A DNA stretch of 64,000 nucleotides from Aureibacter tunicatorum (lineage in GTDB: Bacteria; Bacteroidota; Bacteroidia; Cytophagales; Cyclobacteriaceae): positions 186,001 through 250,000 of the forward strand of contig NZ_AP025307.1 of the NCBI RefSeq assembly GCF_036492635.1. The letters run 5' to 3'. This document shows positions 15,278-23,890 of the stretch, one piece after another. Below the pieces are notes generated by a model that saw nothing but the letters and a program-made list of their open reading frames with translations, was not told where the DNA came from and ran no database searches. Position 1 is the first letter of the stretch; each line of letters starts with the position of its first letter. Position numbers and translations under genes: made by a program.

Positions 15278-18200
15278 ATGATACGATTTATTTTCATTTT
15301 TACCATTGGAATGATGATCTCTGGATTGTCATTTTCCCAAAACGTTCCAAATTACGATTTTACTCATGACATTATCAGGTATAAAGAGTCTTTTCGTAAT
15401 CAAGCCAAATATGAGGATGATCCTTATTTTTCAGGTCCAATTCACAAAGGAGCAAGAGAATCTTTTGAATTGGATTTAACTGGGGTCGAAAGCATAACTT
15501 TCAAGACTGAAGGATATGAAAGTTCCAGAGGAGTTCATTCATTTTGGGGCCGGGTGAAATTATTTGATCAACAAGGCAAGTCAATTTGGTTGGATGATTT
15601 GGAGATATATGCGACAAAGTCAGGGTGGAAGCCAGTAACTAAGAATGCGAATTTGGTTGATGGCGATTTGCTTTCCGTAGATGGAGAAAAAATAGAACAT
15701 GGTGTAATCGCTCACGCTTCAGGGTCTTTTACCGTAGATATTGGCGGTAAATATGCAAGAATGGAAGGTTTTGTTGGGTTGGATGATATAGGATCTGCTG
15801 AAAATGCGGTAGGCGTATTTCAGGTCAATTTGTCTCCAGTTGAGCCATACATTGAAAAGCTAAGAAACAACCATCCAAAAGAGATGGATATGTTTGAAAG
15901 ATCCGGAGCAGGCAATCTTGAGGAATGGTTTAAAAGTGATAACGGACTCATTGAGAAAGGAGCTTGTTTGTCATTAGTAGATGAGTTGAAAGATCCTGCT
16001 TACTATCATGATAACGTAATGTCCTTGAGTCAATATAAAGGAGAGGATAAGGCCGTCAAATATTTGAGACTTTATGAAGACATTTTGAATGTTTTAAATC
16101 TGCAAAAAGAGCTAGAGTGGTTGAATGTTGAAAGCCTGCAACTTGCACTGGAAGATATGAAAGTTGAATTTCCTGATGCAGGCTTTGGTAATAAAATCAA
16201 AAAACTGAATAAGTTGCAGGTTGAGTTTGCTTCTCTTGAAGAAGGCTTGTATGCTGGCAACAGAGATACGATGGACAGCATAAGGGAATGGCTGGAATTT
16301 AAGAAAAGTGTTTTGTTGTCTCATCCTGAGTTGGCGAACGCAAGCATATTGGCGACGAAACATGATTTAGGCTATAAAGCTCGAAAAGTATGGGCGCCTT
16401 ATATCGGCACACCTCCAAATAATTGGAGTTCGAATTCGTCGATTGTAATGCCAAGGGATCATCAAGTTGAAATTGTCATGCTTACGGATTTGGCATCCGG
16501 TGCAAATGTGGAGACGGTATACGCTCCCGAGGACGATAAAATGATCACTGATCTTGACTTGCATTGGGATGCGAATAGACTTCTTTTCAGTACAGTGAAT
16601 GAACGTGACCGTTGGCATGTGTATGAACTTGATTTGAATACTAAGGCTGTTGAAAGACAAACTTCTGAAGAAGAGCCAGATATTGACTATTTTGAGGGTA
16701 TTTATCTTCCCAATGGAAAAATAATGACGGCATCCACTCTTGGGTATAACGGTGTTCCTTGTGTTGATGGATCTGATGCTGTGGCAAATTTGACTTTGGT
16801 GGATCCAAAAGAAAAATCCATGAGAAGGTTGAATTTTGGCCAAGACAATGATTGGGATCCTGTGGTATTGGATAATGGAAGAATCATGTACTTGAGATGG
16901 GAGTATACAGACAATACGCACTATTTTTCAAGAGTATTGATGCATATGAACCCTGACGGGACAGGAAAAAAAGAGTATTATGGGGGAAATTCATATTGGC
17001 CTAATTCCATGTTTGACGCTCGCCAGTTGCCGGGAAAAGGAAATCAAGAATTTGTAGCTGTCGTTTCCGGTCATCATGGCATTGCAAGATCGGGAAGATT
17101 AGTCTTGTTTGATCCTGCAAAAGGCAGACATGAAGATCAAGGCGTTGTGCAAGAAATACCATTCAGAAATCGCAAAGTAGTTCCTGAGATCAAAGATGAA
17201 TTGGTAAATGACGTATGGCCTCAGTTTTTGAAACCTTATCCTGTTACGGACAAGTATTTTTTAGTGACAGCGAAGTTGAGACCAGATGCTCTATGGGGAT
17301 TATATCTGGTGGATGTTTTTGACAATGTGACCTTGATTAAAGAGTTTGAAAAAGGCGGTATATCCGAGGCTACAATCTTGAAGAAAAGAAATATGCCTCC
17401 GGCAATACCTGAGAAAATCAAAAGCGAAGATAAAGAGGCTACGGTTTATATTCAGGATATTTATGAAGGAAGAGGTTTGCCGGGTGTGCCAAAAGGCACT
17501 GTCAAAGAGCTAAGGATTGTTGCTTATGAATATGCCTATAGAAAATCAAAATCGGATCATGACGCTCATGGAATCCAATCAGGATGGGATATGAAACGAG
17601 TATTGGGAACTGTGCCAATTGAAGAAGATGGATCGGCAATGTTCAAAATCCCAGCGAATACGCCGATTACTCTTCAGCCTCTGGACGAGGAGGGTAGAGC
17701 GGTTCAGTTAATGAGATCATGGCTGACTGGCATGCCTGGAGAAGTTGTCTCTTGCGTAGGTTGTCATGAAGAACAAAATTCAGTTCCATTGCCTAAGCCA
17801 ACAATTGCTTCTCGCAGAAAACCAAATAAAATCGATGAGCCATCTGATGGAGTGCATCCATTCACATTCAATTTGGATGTTCAGCCTATTTTGGATAGAA
17901 AGTGCGGTAGTTGCCATGATGGAAAAAAAGACATGTTGGATTTTGTTACGAAGGAAAAAGTGGAGTATAACAATTTGAGAAAAAGTTATCTTGCTTTGCA
18001 TCCGTTTGTGAATCGACAAGGGCCTGAAGCAGATATTCATGTGATGAAACCCATGGAATACCATGCGAGTACAAGTGAATTAATCAAAATTCTTAAGAAA
18101 GGACACTATAATGTCGAACTGGATAGCAGTGAGTGGAACAAGCTATATACTTGGATTGACTTGAACGCCCCTTATCATGGAGAATTTAAGAATGTGAACA

Positions 18201-19294
18201 CATATGCCAATAATAATCAAATTAGCAGAAGACAAGAATTGGCTCAAAAATACAGCAACGTGGAAGTTGATTGGCAAGAAGAATTGACGAATTATGAAGA
18301 GCTGATCAGCGGTTTAGATAAAATTGCTCCAATTATGCCTAAGGCTGAAGATGTGGTCAAAACGAAAAAAGTGAAGGTCAAAAACTGGCCTATGGATTTA
18401 GAACAAGCTCAAAAGCTTCAACAGAGACTGCAAGACAAAGAATTAGTCTTGGAAATTGGAAATGGAATGTCAATAAAATTCGTGAAAATTCCTAAAGGTG
18501 AATTTGCAATGGGCAGTAATCAAGGAAGACATGATGAAATGCCAAAGCATAAAGTTGAAATAGAAGAAGAGTTCTGGATGGGACAGTTGGAGATCTCCAA
18601 TGCCCAGTATAAAGCAATTGTGCCGGAGCATGATAGTAGATATATTGCACAACAATGGAAAGATCATGTAAATCCTGGATATCCAGCCAATAAAGATAAT
18701 CAGCCTGTGATAAGGGTTTCTTGGGAAGAGGCAATGGATTATTGCGAGAAGTTGAGTGAAATTACGGGTTACGATATTACTTTGCCAACCGAAGCTCAAT
18801 GGGAATGGGCTTCTCGCTCTGGTAGCGCTAATGATATGTGGTTTTTTGATTTGAATAAGAACTATGGGAAGTATGAGAACTTGGCCGATTCCTCTTTGGC
18901 GGATATGGCAGTAATTGGAGTTGATCCACAGCCAATGGCTTCTAATGATCCTAGAAGAAAGTATTGGGATTTCCTTCCTCGAAACGCGTCGGTTGACGAT
19001 GGAAATATGATTGTTGCTGAAGTTGGTGAATATTTGCCTAACCCTTGGGGACTTTATGATATGCATGGTAATGTGGCCGAATGGACATTGTCGGACTATA
19101 AGCCATATCCATATATGGAAAGCGATGGAAGAAACAATGGTGAAAATGGCAACATGAAAGTCGCAAGAGGAGGATCTTGGAAAGATAGACAAAAGAATGC
19201 TTCTGCTTCTACCAGAAATAGCTATGAGTCTTGGCAAAAAGTCTCTAATGTCGGTTTCAGGTTAGTTATAAATATGAAAAGCGATAGCGAGTAG
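15278..19294 (+). CDS. HzsA-like propeller / cytochrome c / formylglycine-generating-enzyme-like fusion
   Basis: 1338 residues from the ATG at 15278, chosen because it starts a signal peptide (MIRFIFIFTIGMMISGLSFS); the frame is open 33 bases further upstream. Domain order: NPCBM-like carbohydrate-binding sandwich (about 30-195), helical linker, a TolB/HZS-alpha-like propeller region (about 365-720; MITDLDLHWDANRLLFS, NDWDPVVLDNGRIMYLRWEY). Two haem c sites follow: CVGCH near 827 and CGSCH near 876. The last part is an SUMF1/FGE-sulfatase domain (about 1060-1335; FVKIPKGEFAMGS, LPTEAQWEWASR, YDMHGNVAEWT, RGGSW...GFRLV). HzsA-related proteins are common in Bacteroidota and Planctomycetes that do not make hydrazine, so hydrazine synthesis is not implied. 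The FGE-like domain may bind ligand rather than catalyse. Divergent from the IclR gene; a terminator follows. Confidence 0.85.
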   Translation: MIRFIFIFTIGMMISGLSFSQNVPNYDFTHDIIRYKESFRNQAKYEDDPYFSGPIHKGARESFELDLTGVESITFKTEGYESSRGVHSFWGRVKLFDQQGKSIWLDDLEIYATKSGWKPVTKNANLVDGDLLSVDGEKIEHGVIAHASGSFTVDIGGKYARMEGFVGLDDIGSAENAVGVFQVNLSPVEPYIEKLRNNHPKEMDMFERSGAGNLEEWFKSDNGLIEKGACLSLVDELKDPAYYHDNVMSLSQYKGEDKAVKYLRLYEDILNVLNLQKELEWLNVESLQLALEDMKVEFPDAGFGNKIKKLNKLQVEFASLEEGLYAGNRDTMDSIREWLEFKKSVLLSHPELANASILATKHDLGYKARKVWAPYIGTPPNNWSSNSSIVMPRDHQVEIVMLTDLASGANVETVYAPEDDKMITDLDLHWDANRLLFSTVNERDRWHVYELDLNTKAVERQTSEEEPDIDYFEGIYLPNGKIMTASTLGYNGVPCVDGSDAVANLTLVDPKEKSMRRLNFGQDNDWDPVVLDNGRIMYLRWEYTDNTHYFSRVLMHMNPDGTGKKEYYGGNSYWPNSMFDARQLPGKGNQEFVAVVSGHHGIARSGRLVLFDPAKGRHEDQGVVQEIPFRNRKVVPEIKDELVNDVWPQFLKPYPVTDKYFLVTAKLRPDALWGLYLVDVFDNVTLIKEFEKGGISEATILKKRNMPPAIPEKIKSEDKEATVYIQDIYEGRGLPGVPKGTVKELRIVAYEYAYRKSKSDHDAHGIQSGWDMKRVLGTVPIEEDGSAMFKIPANTPITLQPLDEEGRAVQLMRSWLTGMPGEVVSCVGCHEEQNSVPLPKPTIASRRKPNKIDEPSDGVHPFTFNLDVQPILDRKCGSCHDGKKDMLDFVTKEKVEYNNLRKSYLALHPFVNRQGPEADIHVMKPMEYHASTSELIKILKKGHYNVELDSSEWNKLYTWIDLNAPYHGEFKNVNTYANNNQISRRQELAQKYSNVEVDWQEELTNYEELISGLDKIAPIMPKAEDVVKTKKVKVKNWPMDLEQAQKLQQRLQDKELVLEIGNGMSIKFVKIPKGEFAMGSNQGRHDEMPKHKVEIEEEFWMGQLEISNAQYKAIVPEHDSRYIAQQWKDHVNPGYPANKDNQPVIRVSWEEAMDYCEKLSEITGYDITLPTEAQWEWASRSGSANDMWFFDLNKNYGKYENLADSSLADMAVIGVDPQPMASNDPRRKYWDFLPRNASVDDGNMIVAEVGEYLPNPWGLYDMHGNVAEWTLSDYKPYPYMESDGRNNGENGNMKVARGGSWKDRQKNASASTRNSYESWQKVSNVGFRLVINMKSDSE

Positions 19295-19322
19295 ACTGAA
19301 ATTATATTGAATGACTTATTAT

Positions 19323-19359
19323 GAAATCTCTATATGTAAGTATGGAGATTTCGTTTTTT
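19323..19359 (+). terminator. Rho-independent terminator of the HzsA-like gene
   Basis: GAAATCTC ... GGAGATTTC stem followed by GTTTTTT, 29 bases after the stop codon. Its T-tract overlaps the TTG of the next promoter. Confidence 0.8.
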
Positions 19360-19389
19360 GAGCTGATCCTGATTAGCGCACTATATTTG
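19358..19389 (+). promoter_or_regulatory. Bacteroidota-type promoter of Rpn copy 3
   Basis: TTG (19358-19360), 21-base spacer, TATATTTG (19382-19389), a full consensus match. The predicted start is about 45 bases before the ATG at 19440. Confidence 0.6.
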
Positions 19390-19439
19390 CGAAATCAAAA
19401 TTGATAGAGTATTTTTAGAATAATCAAATAGGATTAGTC

Positions 19440-20117
19440 ATGGTCGAAAAGTTCATCAATCCACTTACAAGTTTTGGGTTAAATAAATTATTTGGTACAG
19501 AGGAAAACAAGGATTTATTGATTGATTTTTTAAATCAGTTGTTGCCCGAAAAGCATCAAGTTAATGATTTGTCTTTTTACCAAAATGAAAACTACACCAG
19601 ACCCCTTGAAGACCGAGAAGCGATAATCGATTTGTATTGTGAAAATCAAGGGGGAGAAAAAATTATTGTTGAGCTACAATTCCTTAATCAAACAAATTTC
19701 AAAGACAGAAGCTTGTATTACGCTTCGTTTCCGATTAAAGAACAGGCAAAATCAAGTTTGAATTGGAAATTTGACCTTAAAGGCGTTTATACCATAGGGA
19801 TTATGAATTTTACTTTTGATGAGTATAAAGACAGTCCCGAAAGATTGCTTCATAAGATCCAGTTCAGGGAGCTTGGTTCCAATGAAGTCGCTTTTGATAA
19901 TTTGACTTTTCTGTATCTTGAAATCCCGAAGTTTAATAAGCAACTTAATGAATTGGAAACCCGTTTTGACAAATGGCTTTATTTGTTGAAAAACCTTAGT
20001 CAATTGAATGAAAGACCTGATGAGTTGCAGGATAGAATATTTCAGAAGCTTTTTGATTTGGCGGAAATCGAAAAGTACAATTCGCAATCATTACAAGATT
20101 ATCGAGCTTCGCTTTAA
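19440..20117 (+). pseudogene. Rpn-family PD-(D/E)XK nuclease, copy 3, C-terminally truncated
   Basis: 225 residues, against 287 for the intact copy at 1047. It keeps the N-terminal FINPLTSFGLNKLFG signature and the catalytic D-L-Y-C-E-N ... I-I-V-E-L-Q residues. It stops at SLQDYRASL, exactly where the intact genes continue into the QMRDYYNTMETAK segment and the charged tail. Two TAA codons follow in a row, then sequence (TTGCAATATTATCAAATT) that still reads like the expected LQYYQI in the same frame before another stop. The tail has therefore decayed by point changes rather than by an insertion. The protein is more diverged from the tandem pair than they are from each other. The nuclease core may still fold, but I call it a degenerate copy. 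Confidence 0.75.
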
Positions 20118-20162
20118 TAATTGCAATATTATCAAATTTGATGCAGTCATTTAAATCAAGTA

Positions 20163-21104
20163 TTACACGAATGACGAACCTAATATCTTTTTGCGTCGAA
20201 ACTCTTCATACTGCTCATTGTCATGTGAGCAAAGTATTGTAATATTCTTTTCAGACTCCATGAGTCTATTGAGCCAATCATATTGGGCGATAAGCTGATC
20301 CGCATTTTCAATAACCCAAGGAGCGTTTTTAAGTTGATGATTTCGGATATTTTCCATAGTCCAGCCACTATCTATGCTGTGGATAAACTCTTTGCCGTTT
20401 TGAAGTCGCAGATAAAACATCTTTGAGTCGGGAGTATGTCCGGGAGCTTTGAATGCCACAATTCCCGGTGCCAACGGATAGTAATTGGCAAAATCACCGA
20501 TAATGAACTTATTGACATTTTCTTGGCTGATGTTTACTGAGGGTTTGTGAGGAGAAAGGTACATCATATCGGCAGTGCTCTTTGATGCCCAAGTTTTAGG
20601 AGCTAAAGTGTCAAAATGTGGCGATCGAACGACGCCAGCAACATGATCCGCATGATAATGCGAGAAAATAATCATATTGGCTTTGAGCAAGGCTTTATTA
20701 ACTTCTTGAAAGTTGTCATTATAAAAGTACTTGTCTTCGCCGGTGAATTCTCGGTGCGTCTCCAAGTCCATACCAGAGTCAAGCATTATTGAACCCTTGG
20801 GGTATTGTATTTGGTAGGCTGTTCGCGCTAATGTAATAATTCTATGAGGATCTCCTCCTTTGAGAACTATGCTTGCTTTTCTCAATGCGTCGGCGACTTT
20901 GAGCACATTGATTTGCTTTGGTAGTTCTCCAGGGATCGCTGTTGATAATTGCCTGATTCTATATAAGTCAGGATTAAATATGCCGTTGTTTTTACTAGCG
21001 TAAAATTCACGATCTTCGGAGTCCCCTCCGAAAATAGCATTTGGTATTGACGTTGAGGATAAACCTAGTATCGAAGATATCTTTATGAAATCCTTCCTAT
21101 TCAT
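20163..21104 (-). CDS. Exported metallo-beta-lactamase-fold hydrolase
   Basis: 313 residues. The N-terminus NRKDFIKISSILGLSSTSIPNAI resembles a Tat-type or related signal peptide. The MBL fold is clear from SHYHADHVAG (HxHxDH, near residue 148), APGHTPDS (about 220), a metal-bridging Asp in IHSIDSGW and a late LCSHDNEQY. These bind two metals, normally zinc. The substrate is not predictable; relatives include lactonases and other hydrolases. Transcribed alone, convergent with the Rpn remnant. Confidence 0.85.
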   Translation of the reverse strand: MNRKDFIKISSILGLSSTSIPNAIFGGDSEDREFYASKNNGIFNPDLYRIRQLSTAIPGELPKQINVLKVADALRKASIVLKGGDPHRIITLARTAYQIQYPKGSIMLDSGMDLETHREFTGEDKYFYNDNFQEVNKALLKANMIIFSHYHADHVAGVVRSPHFDTLAPKTWASKSTADMMYLSPHKPSVNISQENVNKFIIGDFANYYPLAPGIVAFKAPGHTPDSKMFYLRLQNGKEFIHSIDSGWTMENIRNHQLKNAPWVIENADQLIAQYDWLNRLMESEKNITILCSHDNEQYEEFRRKKILGSSFV

Positions 21105-21284
21105 ATATGTTTGTTCAATTGTAAAACTAGACTAGTGAAAAAATTAAACCAAATAGGTCTTCGACTATTAAGAGAAACATAAAATAGATTCAATGAATGG
21201 AAAAATACTTGAATGTAGAGTATTTTTATGAGTTGGAGGAAATTTATCAAAAACAAATAATTTGCAAATGATATTGTGATTTCT

Positions 21285-21322
21285 AAAAAGACGCATTTTG
21301 TTATGTTTTATGCGCCTTTTTT
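21285..21322 (-). terminator. Bidirectional hairpin terminator
   Basis: AAAAAGACGCAT (21285-21296) pairs with ATGCGCCTTTTT (21310-21321) with one mismatch, giving T-runs on both strands. It lies 47 bases past the stop of the lipoprotein gene at 21369. Confidence 0.7.
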
Positions 21323-21368
21323 CAAGTACTATTCTATCTATTGCCTAAGAAAAATAAGCTTGCCTGAG

Positions 21369-22220
21369 CTACTTTCTTCGTATTCCGCGATGATTTATAA
21401 AGAATCGATAGCGAAACTCATCAGGACTCAGATTAAATACATCTATGTCACCATTGTCATGCACCAACATGACGTCATATCCTGTGCCTTGTCTCCATAC
21501 CAATTTGTCAGTGCCTGAAGTTCCTTCAGAGAAATTATAGGCGCTTCTAATAAAATCATTTATGTCATTAATATCCAAAAGAGACTCTGCTATAGGCAAT
21601 ATAAGCGTTTTGTTCGGGTCGATAGATTCAAAAGTGAATTCTACTCTGCCGAAATCATAATTATCAAGCCTTTCAGCATGCAAAGTGATATCATATTGGT
21701 TGCTGTTACTTAAGTTGCCTATATAACTTCTAGTTACAATTTCACCTTCAGAGAATGAGATCCCATTGTCATAATATGTGCTAACCAAATGTTTATTGAC
21801 AACGAATTCATATTCGGAGCTTCCGATGACATTAGCGGTGAAAAATATGCTGGCTAATATATCATTAGCATTTTTGTCAGATTGAACTAAAATTTGATAA
21901 TTAACGGTCTGTCCTTGATATTTAGGAGGCATTGCATGCACGATGCTTAAAGAGTCTCGATGAGTTCTATCAAGATCAATAGTCTGCACCAAAGAATCGT
22001 TCATATAAATTTTTGCTTCCGCATTTTGCATTGCTTTATTGAGCGTAAATGCCATGAAGGTGTACACGCCCGGACTTATTTCATAAAATGATCTGCCCAT
22101 TTCTATTTTCAAATCAGGCTCACTGTCATTGGAAGAATTGCATGCAGTCATTAATAAAAAAATAATAGACAAGGGGTAGACCCATTTATTAGTGACGAAA
22201 TTTAGTGATTTAGCTATCAT
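21369..22220 (-). CDS. Putative lipoprotein of unknown function
   Basis: 283 residues with a hydrophobic leader (WVYPLSIIFLLMTAC) ending in a lipobox, Cys27. The mature part starts SSNDSEPD, so surface or outer-membrane anchoring is possible. The rest is beta-rich with no motif I recognise (SFYEISPGVYTFMAFTLN, FGRVEFTFESIDPNKTLILP). It ends in a basic tail (HRGIRRK). It is a monocistronic minus-strand gene between the MBL hydrolase and the oxoamine synthase. I assign no function. Confidence 0.75.
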   Translation of the reverse strand: MIAKSLNFVTNKWVYPLSIIFLLMTACNSSNDSEPDLKIEMGRSFYEISPGVYTFMAFTLNKAMQNAEAKIYMNDSLVQTIDLDRTHRDSLSIVHAMPPKYQGQTVNYQILVQSDKNANDILASIFFTANVIGSSEYEFVVNKHLVSTYYDNGISFSEGEIVTRSYIGNLSNSNQYDITLHAERLDNYDFGRVEFTFESIDPNKTLILPIAESLLDINDINDFIRSAYNFSEGTSGTDKLVWRQGTGYDVMLVHDNGDIDVFNLSPDEFRYRFFINHRGIRRK

Positions 22221-22320
22221 GTGATACTTTTTTATCTGATAACTGCGATGCTAGATGTTTGTTAGTGATTTGTAGTGGATGAGCTTCTAAAATAAACTTT
22301 AATTAAAAATGAAACTGATG

Positions 22321-22360
22321 AAAAAAAATAACAGCAGAGTGAATCATGCTGTTATTTTTT
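22321..22360 (-). terminator. Hairpin terminator, same sequence as at 2057
   Basis: 13-bp stem AAAAATAACAGCA (22324-22336) / TGCTGTTATTTTT (22347-22359). The loop differs from the 2057 copy by a single base. It lies 46 bases after the stop of the 22406-23653 gene. Confidence 0.8.
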
Positions 22361-22405
22361 GATTATTAAAATCTAATAGAATGTTGGTATGGATTATTTT
22401 AGAAA

Positions 22406-23653
22406 TTATTGCGGCATATATTCTTCTATGCCTCCCATTTTATATGTGCCGGCATTTAATTTATCAGCAATCGCTTCAAATGCGGCAATAGTTTCTTCCA
22501 CATCTTGCATAGTATGAGCGGCAGTAGGGATGAGCCTCAATAAAACTTGGCCTCTTGGTATCATAGGAAAAGTAACAATAGAGCAGAACAGATTATAATT
22601 TTCTCTAAGATCCATGACCATGTTTCCTACTTCTGTCATGTCGCCATTGAGGTATACTGGAGTTACCGGCGATTCGGTCGTGCCTATGTTAAACCCTCTT
22701 TCTCTTAAGCCCTCCTGCAGTGTATTTACTATTGCCCAAAGCTTGTCTTTTTGAGGACTGTTTTTCAGCATTTCCAAGCGCTTTTGGTTACCAATAACCA
22801 ATGGCATTGGAATTGATTTCGCGAAAATTTGGGAACGTGTGCTATATCGCAAGTATCGTATGATTTTTTCTTTGGAGGCAACGAAAGCGCCAATACTTGC
22901 CATAGATTTCGCAAAAGTGGAAATATAGACATCCACTTGGTCTTGCACATCCAAATATTCGTCTGTTCCCGCTCCTGTTTTTCCCATAGAGCCAAATCCA
23001 TGCGCATCGTCAAGCAATATTCTAAATTGATATTTTTCTTTAAGCGCGCAAATCTCTTTTAGTTTGCCTAAGTTGCCTGACATGCCGAAAACCCCTTCAG
23101 TGATAATCAAAATGCCCCCGCCAGTCTCTTTGGTTATTTTTTCGGCTCTTTTCAGCTGAGTTTCTAAATTCTCGATATCATTGTGCTTGTACACAAAGCG
23201 TTTGCCTAAGTGAAGACGCACTCCATCGATGATACAAGCATGCGATTCAGCATCATAGACAATGACATCATTTCGATCAACTAACGCTTCTATCACAGAG
23301 AATACACCTTGATAACCAAAATTTAATAGCATCGCGTCTTCGCGCTTGGTGAATTCCGCCAAGTCTTTTTCCAGCTTTTCATGATACTTTGTGTTGCCTG
23401 ACATAATACGAGCTCCCATTGGCGAGGCAAGTCCCCAGTCTTTAGTTGCCTGAGCATCTACTTCCCGTATTTCCGGATGATTAGCTAAGCCTAAATAACT
23501 ATTGAGGCTCCAGTTTAAAATTTCGCGACCTTGGAATTGCATTCTTGGTCCGATTTCTCCTTCTAGTTTTGGAAACATAAAATATCCTTCATGCACGTCC
23601 CAGTATTGACCTAGGGGAGTATTCTTTGCGTCTAATTTATTAAAAATATCCAA
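22406..23653 (-). CDS. Alpha-oxoamine synthase (serine palmitoyltransferase / KBL / BioF family)
   Basis: 415-residue PLP enzyme of the fold-type I alpha-oxoamine synthases, which condense an amino acid with an acyl thioester and release CO2. Visible are NSYLGLANHP, the DAESHACIIDG His-stacking region, LLDDAHGFGSMG (Asp contacting the PLP nitrogen) and ISTFAKSMASIGAF (Schiff-base Lys near residue 248). The C-terminus has the RLIPTAAHTMQDVE block. Within the family it resembles Bacteroidota serine palmitoyltransferase-like proteins, which start sphingolipid synthesis, and the related cysteate acyltransferases, which start sulfonolipid synthesis. BioF or Kbl activity cannot be excluded. There is no neighbouring biotin or threonine-catabolism gene. 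A terminator follows. Confidence 0.8.
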   Translation of the reverse strand: MDIFNKLDAKNTPLGQYWDVHEGYFMFPKLEGEIGPRMQFQGREILNWSLNSYLGLANHPEIREVDAQATKDWGLASPMGARIMSGNTKYHEKLEKDLAEFTKREDAMLLNFGYQGVFSVIEALVDRNDVIVYDAESHACIIDGVRLHLGKRFVYKHNDIENLETQLKRAEKITKETGGGILIITEGVFGMSGNLGKLKEICALKEKYQFRILLDDAHGFGSMGKTGAGTDEYLDVQDQVDVYISTFAKSMASIGAFVASKEKIIRYLRYSTRSQIFAKSIPMPLVIGNQKRLEMLKNSPQKDKLWAIVNTLQEGLRERGFNIGTTESPVTPVYLNGDMTEVGNMVMDLRENYNLFCSIVTFPMIPRGQVLLRLIPTAAHTMQDVEETIAAFEAIADKLNAGTYKMGGIEEYMPQ

Positions 23654-23866
23654 AATTAAGTTATTTAATTTATTTAAAAAATGTATTGATGAGAATAGTA
23701 AATTACTATTTTATTGCAGGATGCACAAAATTAATGCCTATTAATTAGAGTGAGAACATATTTGATATATGTTTAAATAGTGCAAGTTTTGAAATTAAAA
23801 AAGATAGAAGTGTTAATCGCTGTGGGGAAGGAAGATGAACTGTTGTATTGGTCATCTTCCAAAAAT

Positions 23867-23890
23867 TATTGCCCTTTGATTATTGCAGGG
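23867..23890 (-). terminator. Candidate terminator overlapping the end of the COG0523 gene
   Basis: On the minus strand TGCCCT and AGGGCA pair around the stop codon and are followed by ATAATTTTT. A second, 9-bp perfect inverted repeat GGAAGATGA (23830-23838) / TCATCTTCC (23852-23860) lies just beyond and has no T-run. Confidence 0.45.

Noticed and set aside
18470-19237. 255-codon minus-strand frame
   Set aside because: Antisense to the FGE-like domain of the 15278 gene, which has clear family motifs.
15278-19294. Hydrazine synthase (anammox) function
   Set aside because: Only the HzsA-like propeller is shared; no HzsB/C homologues or anammox genes nearby, and such proteins are widespread in non-anammox Bacteroidota.
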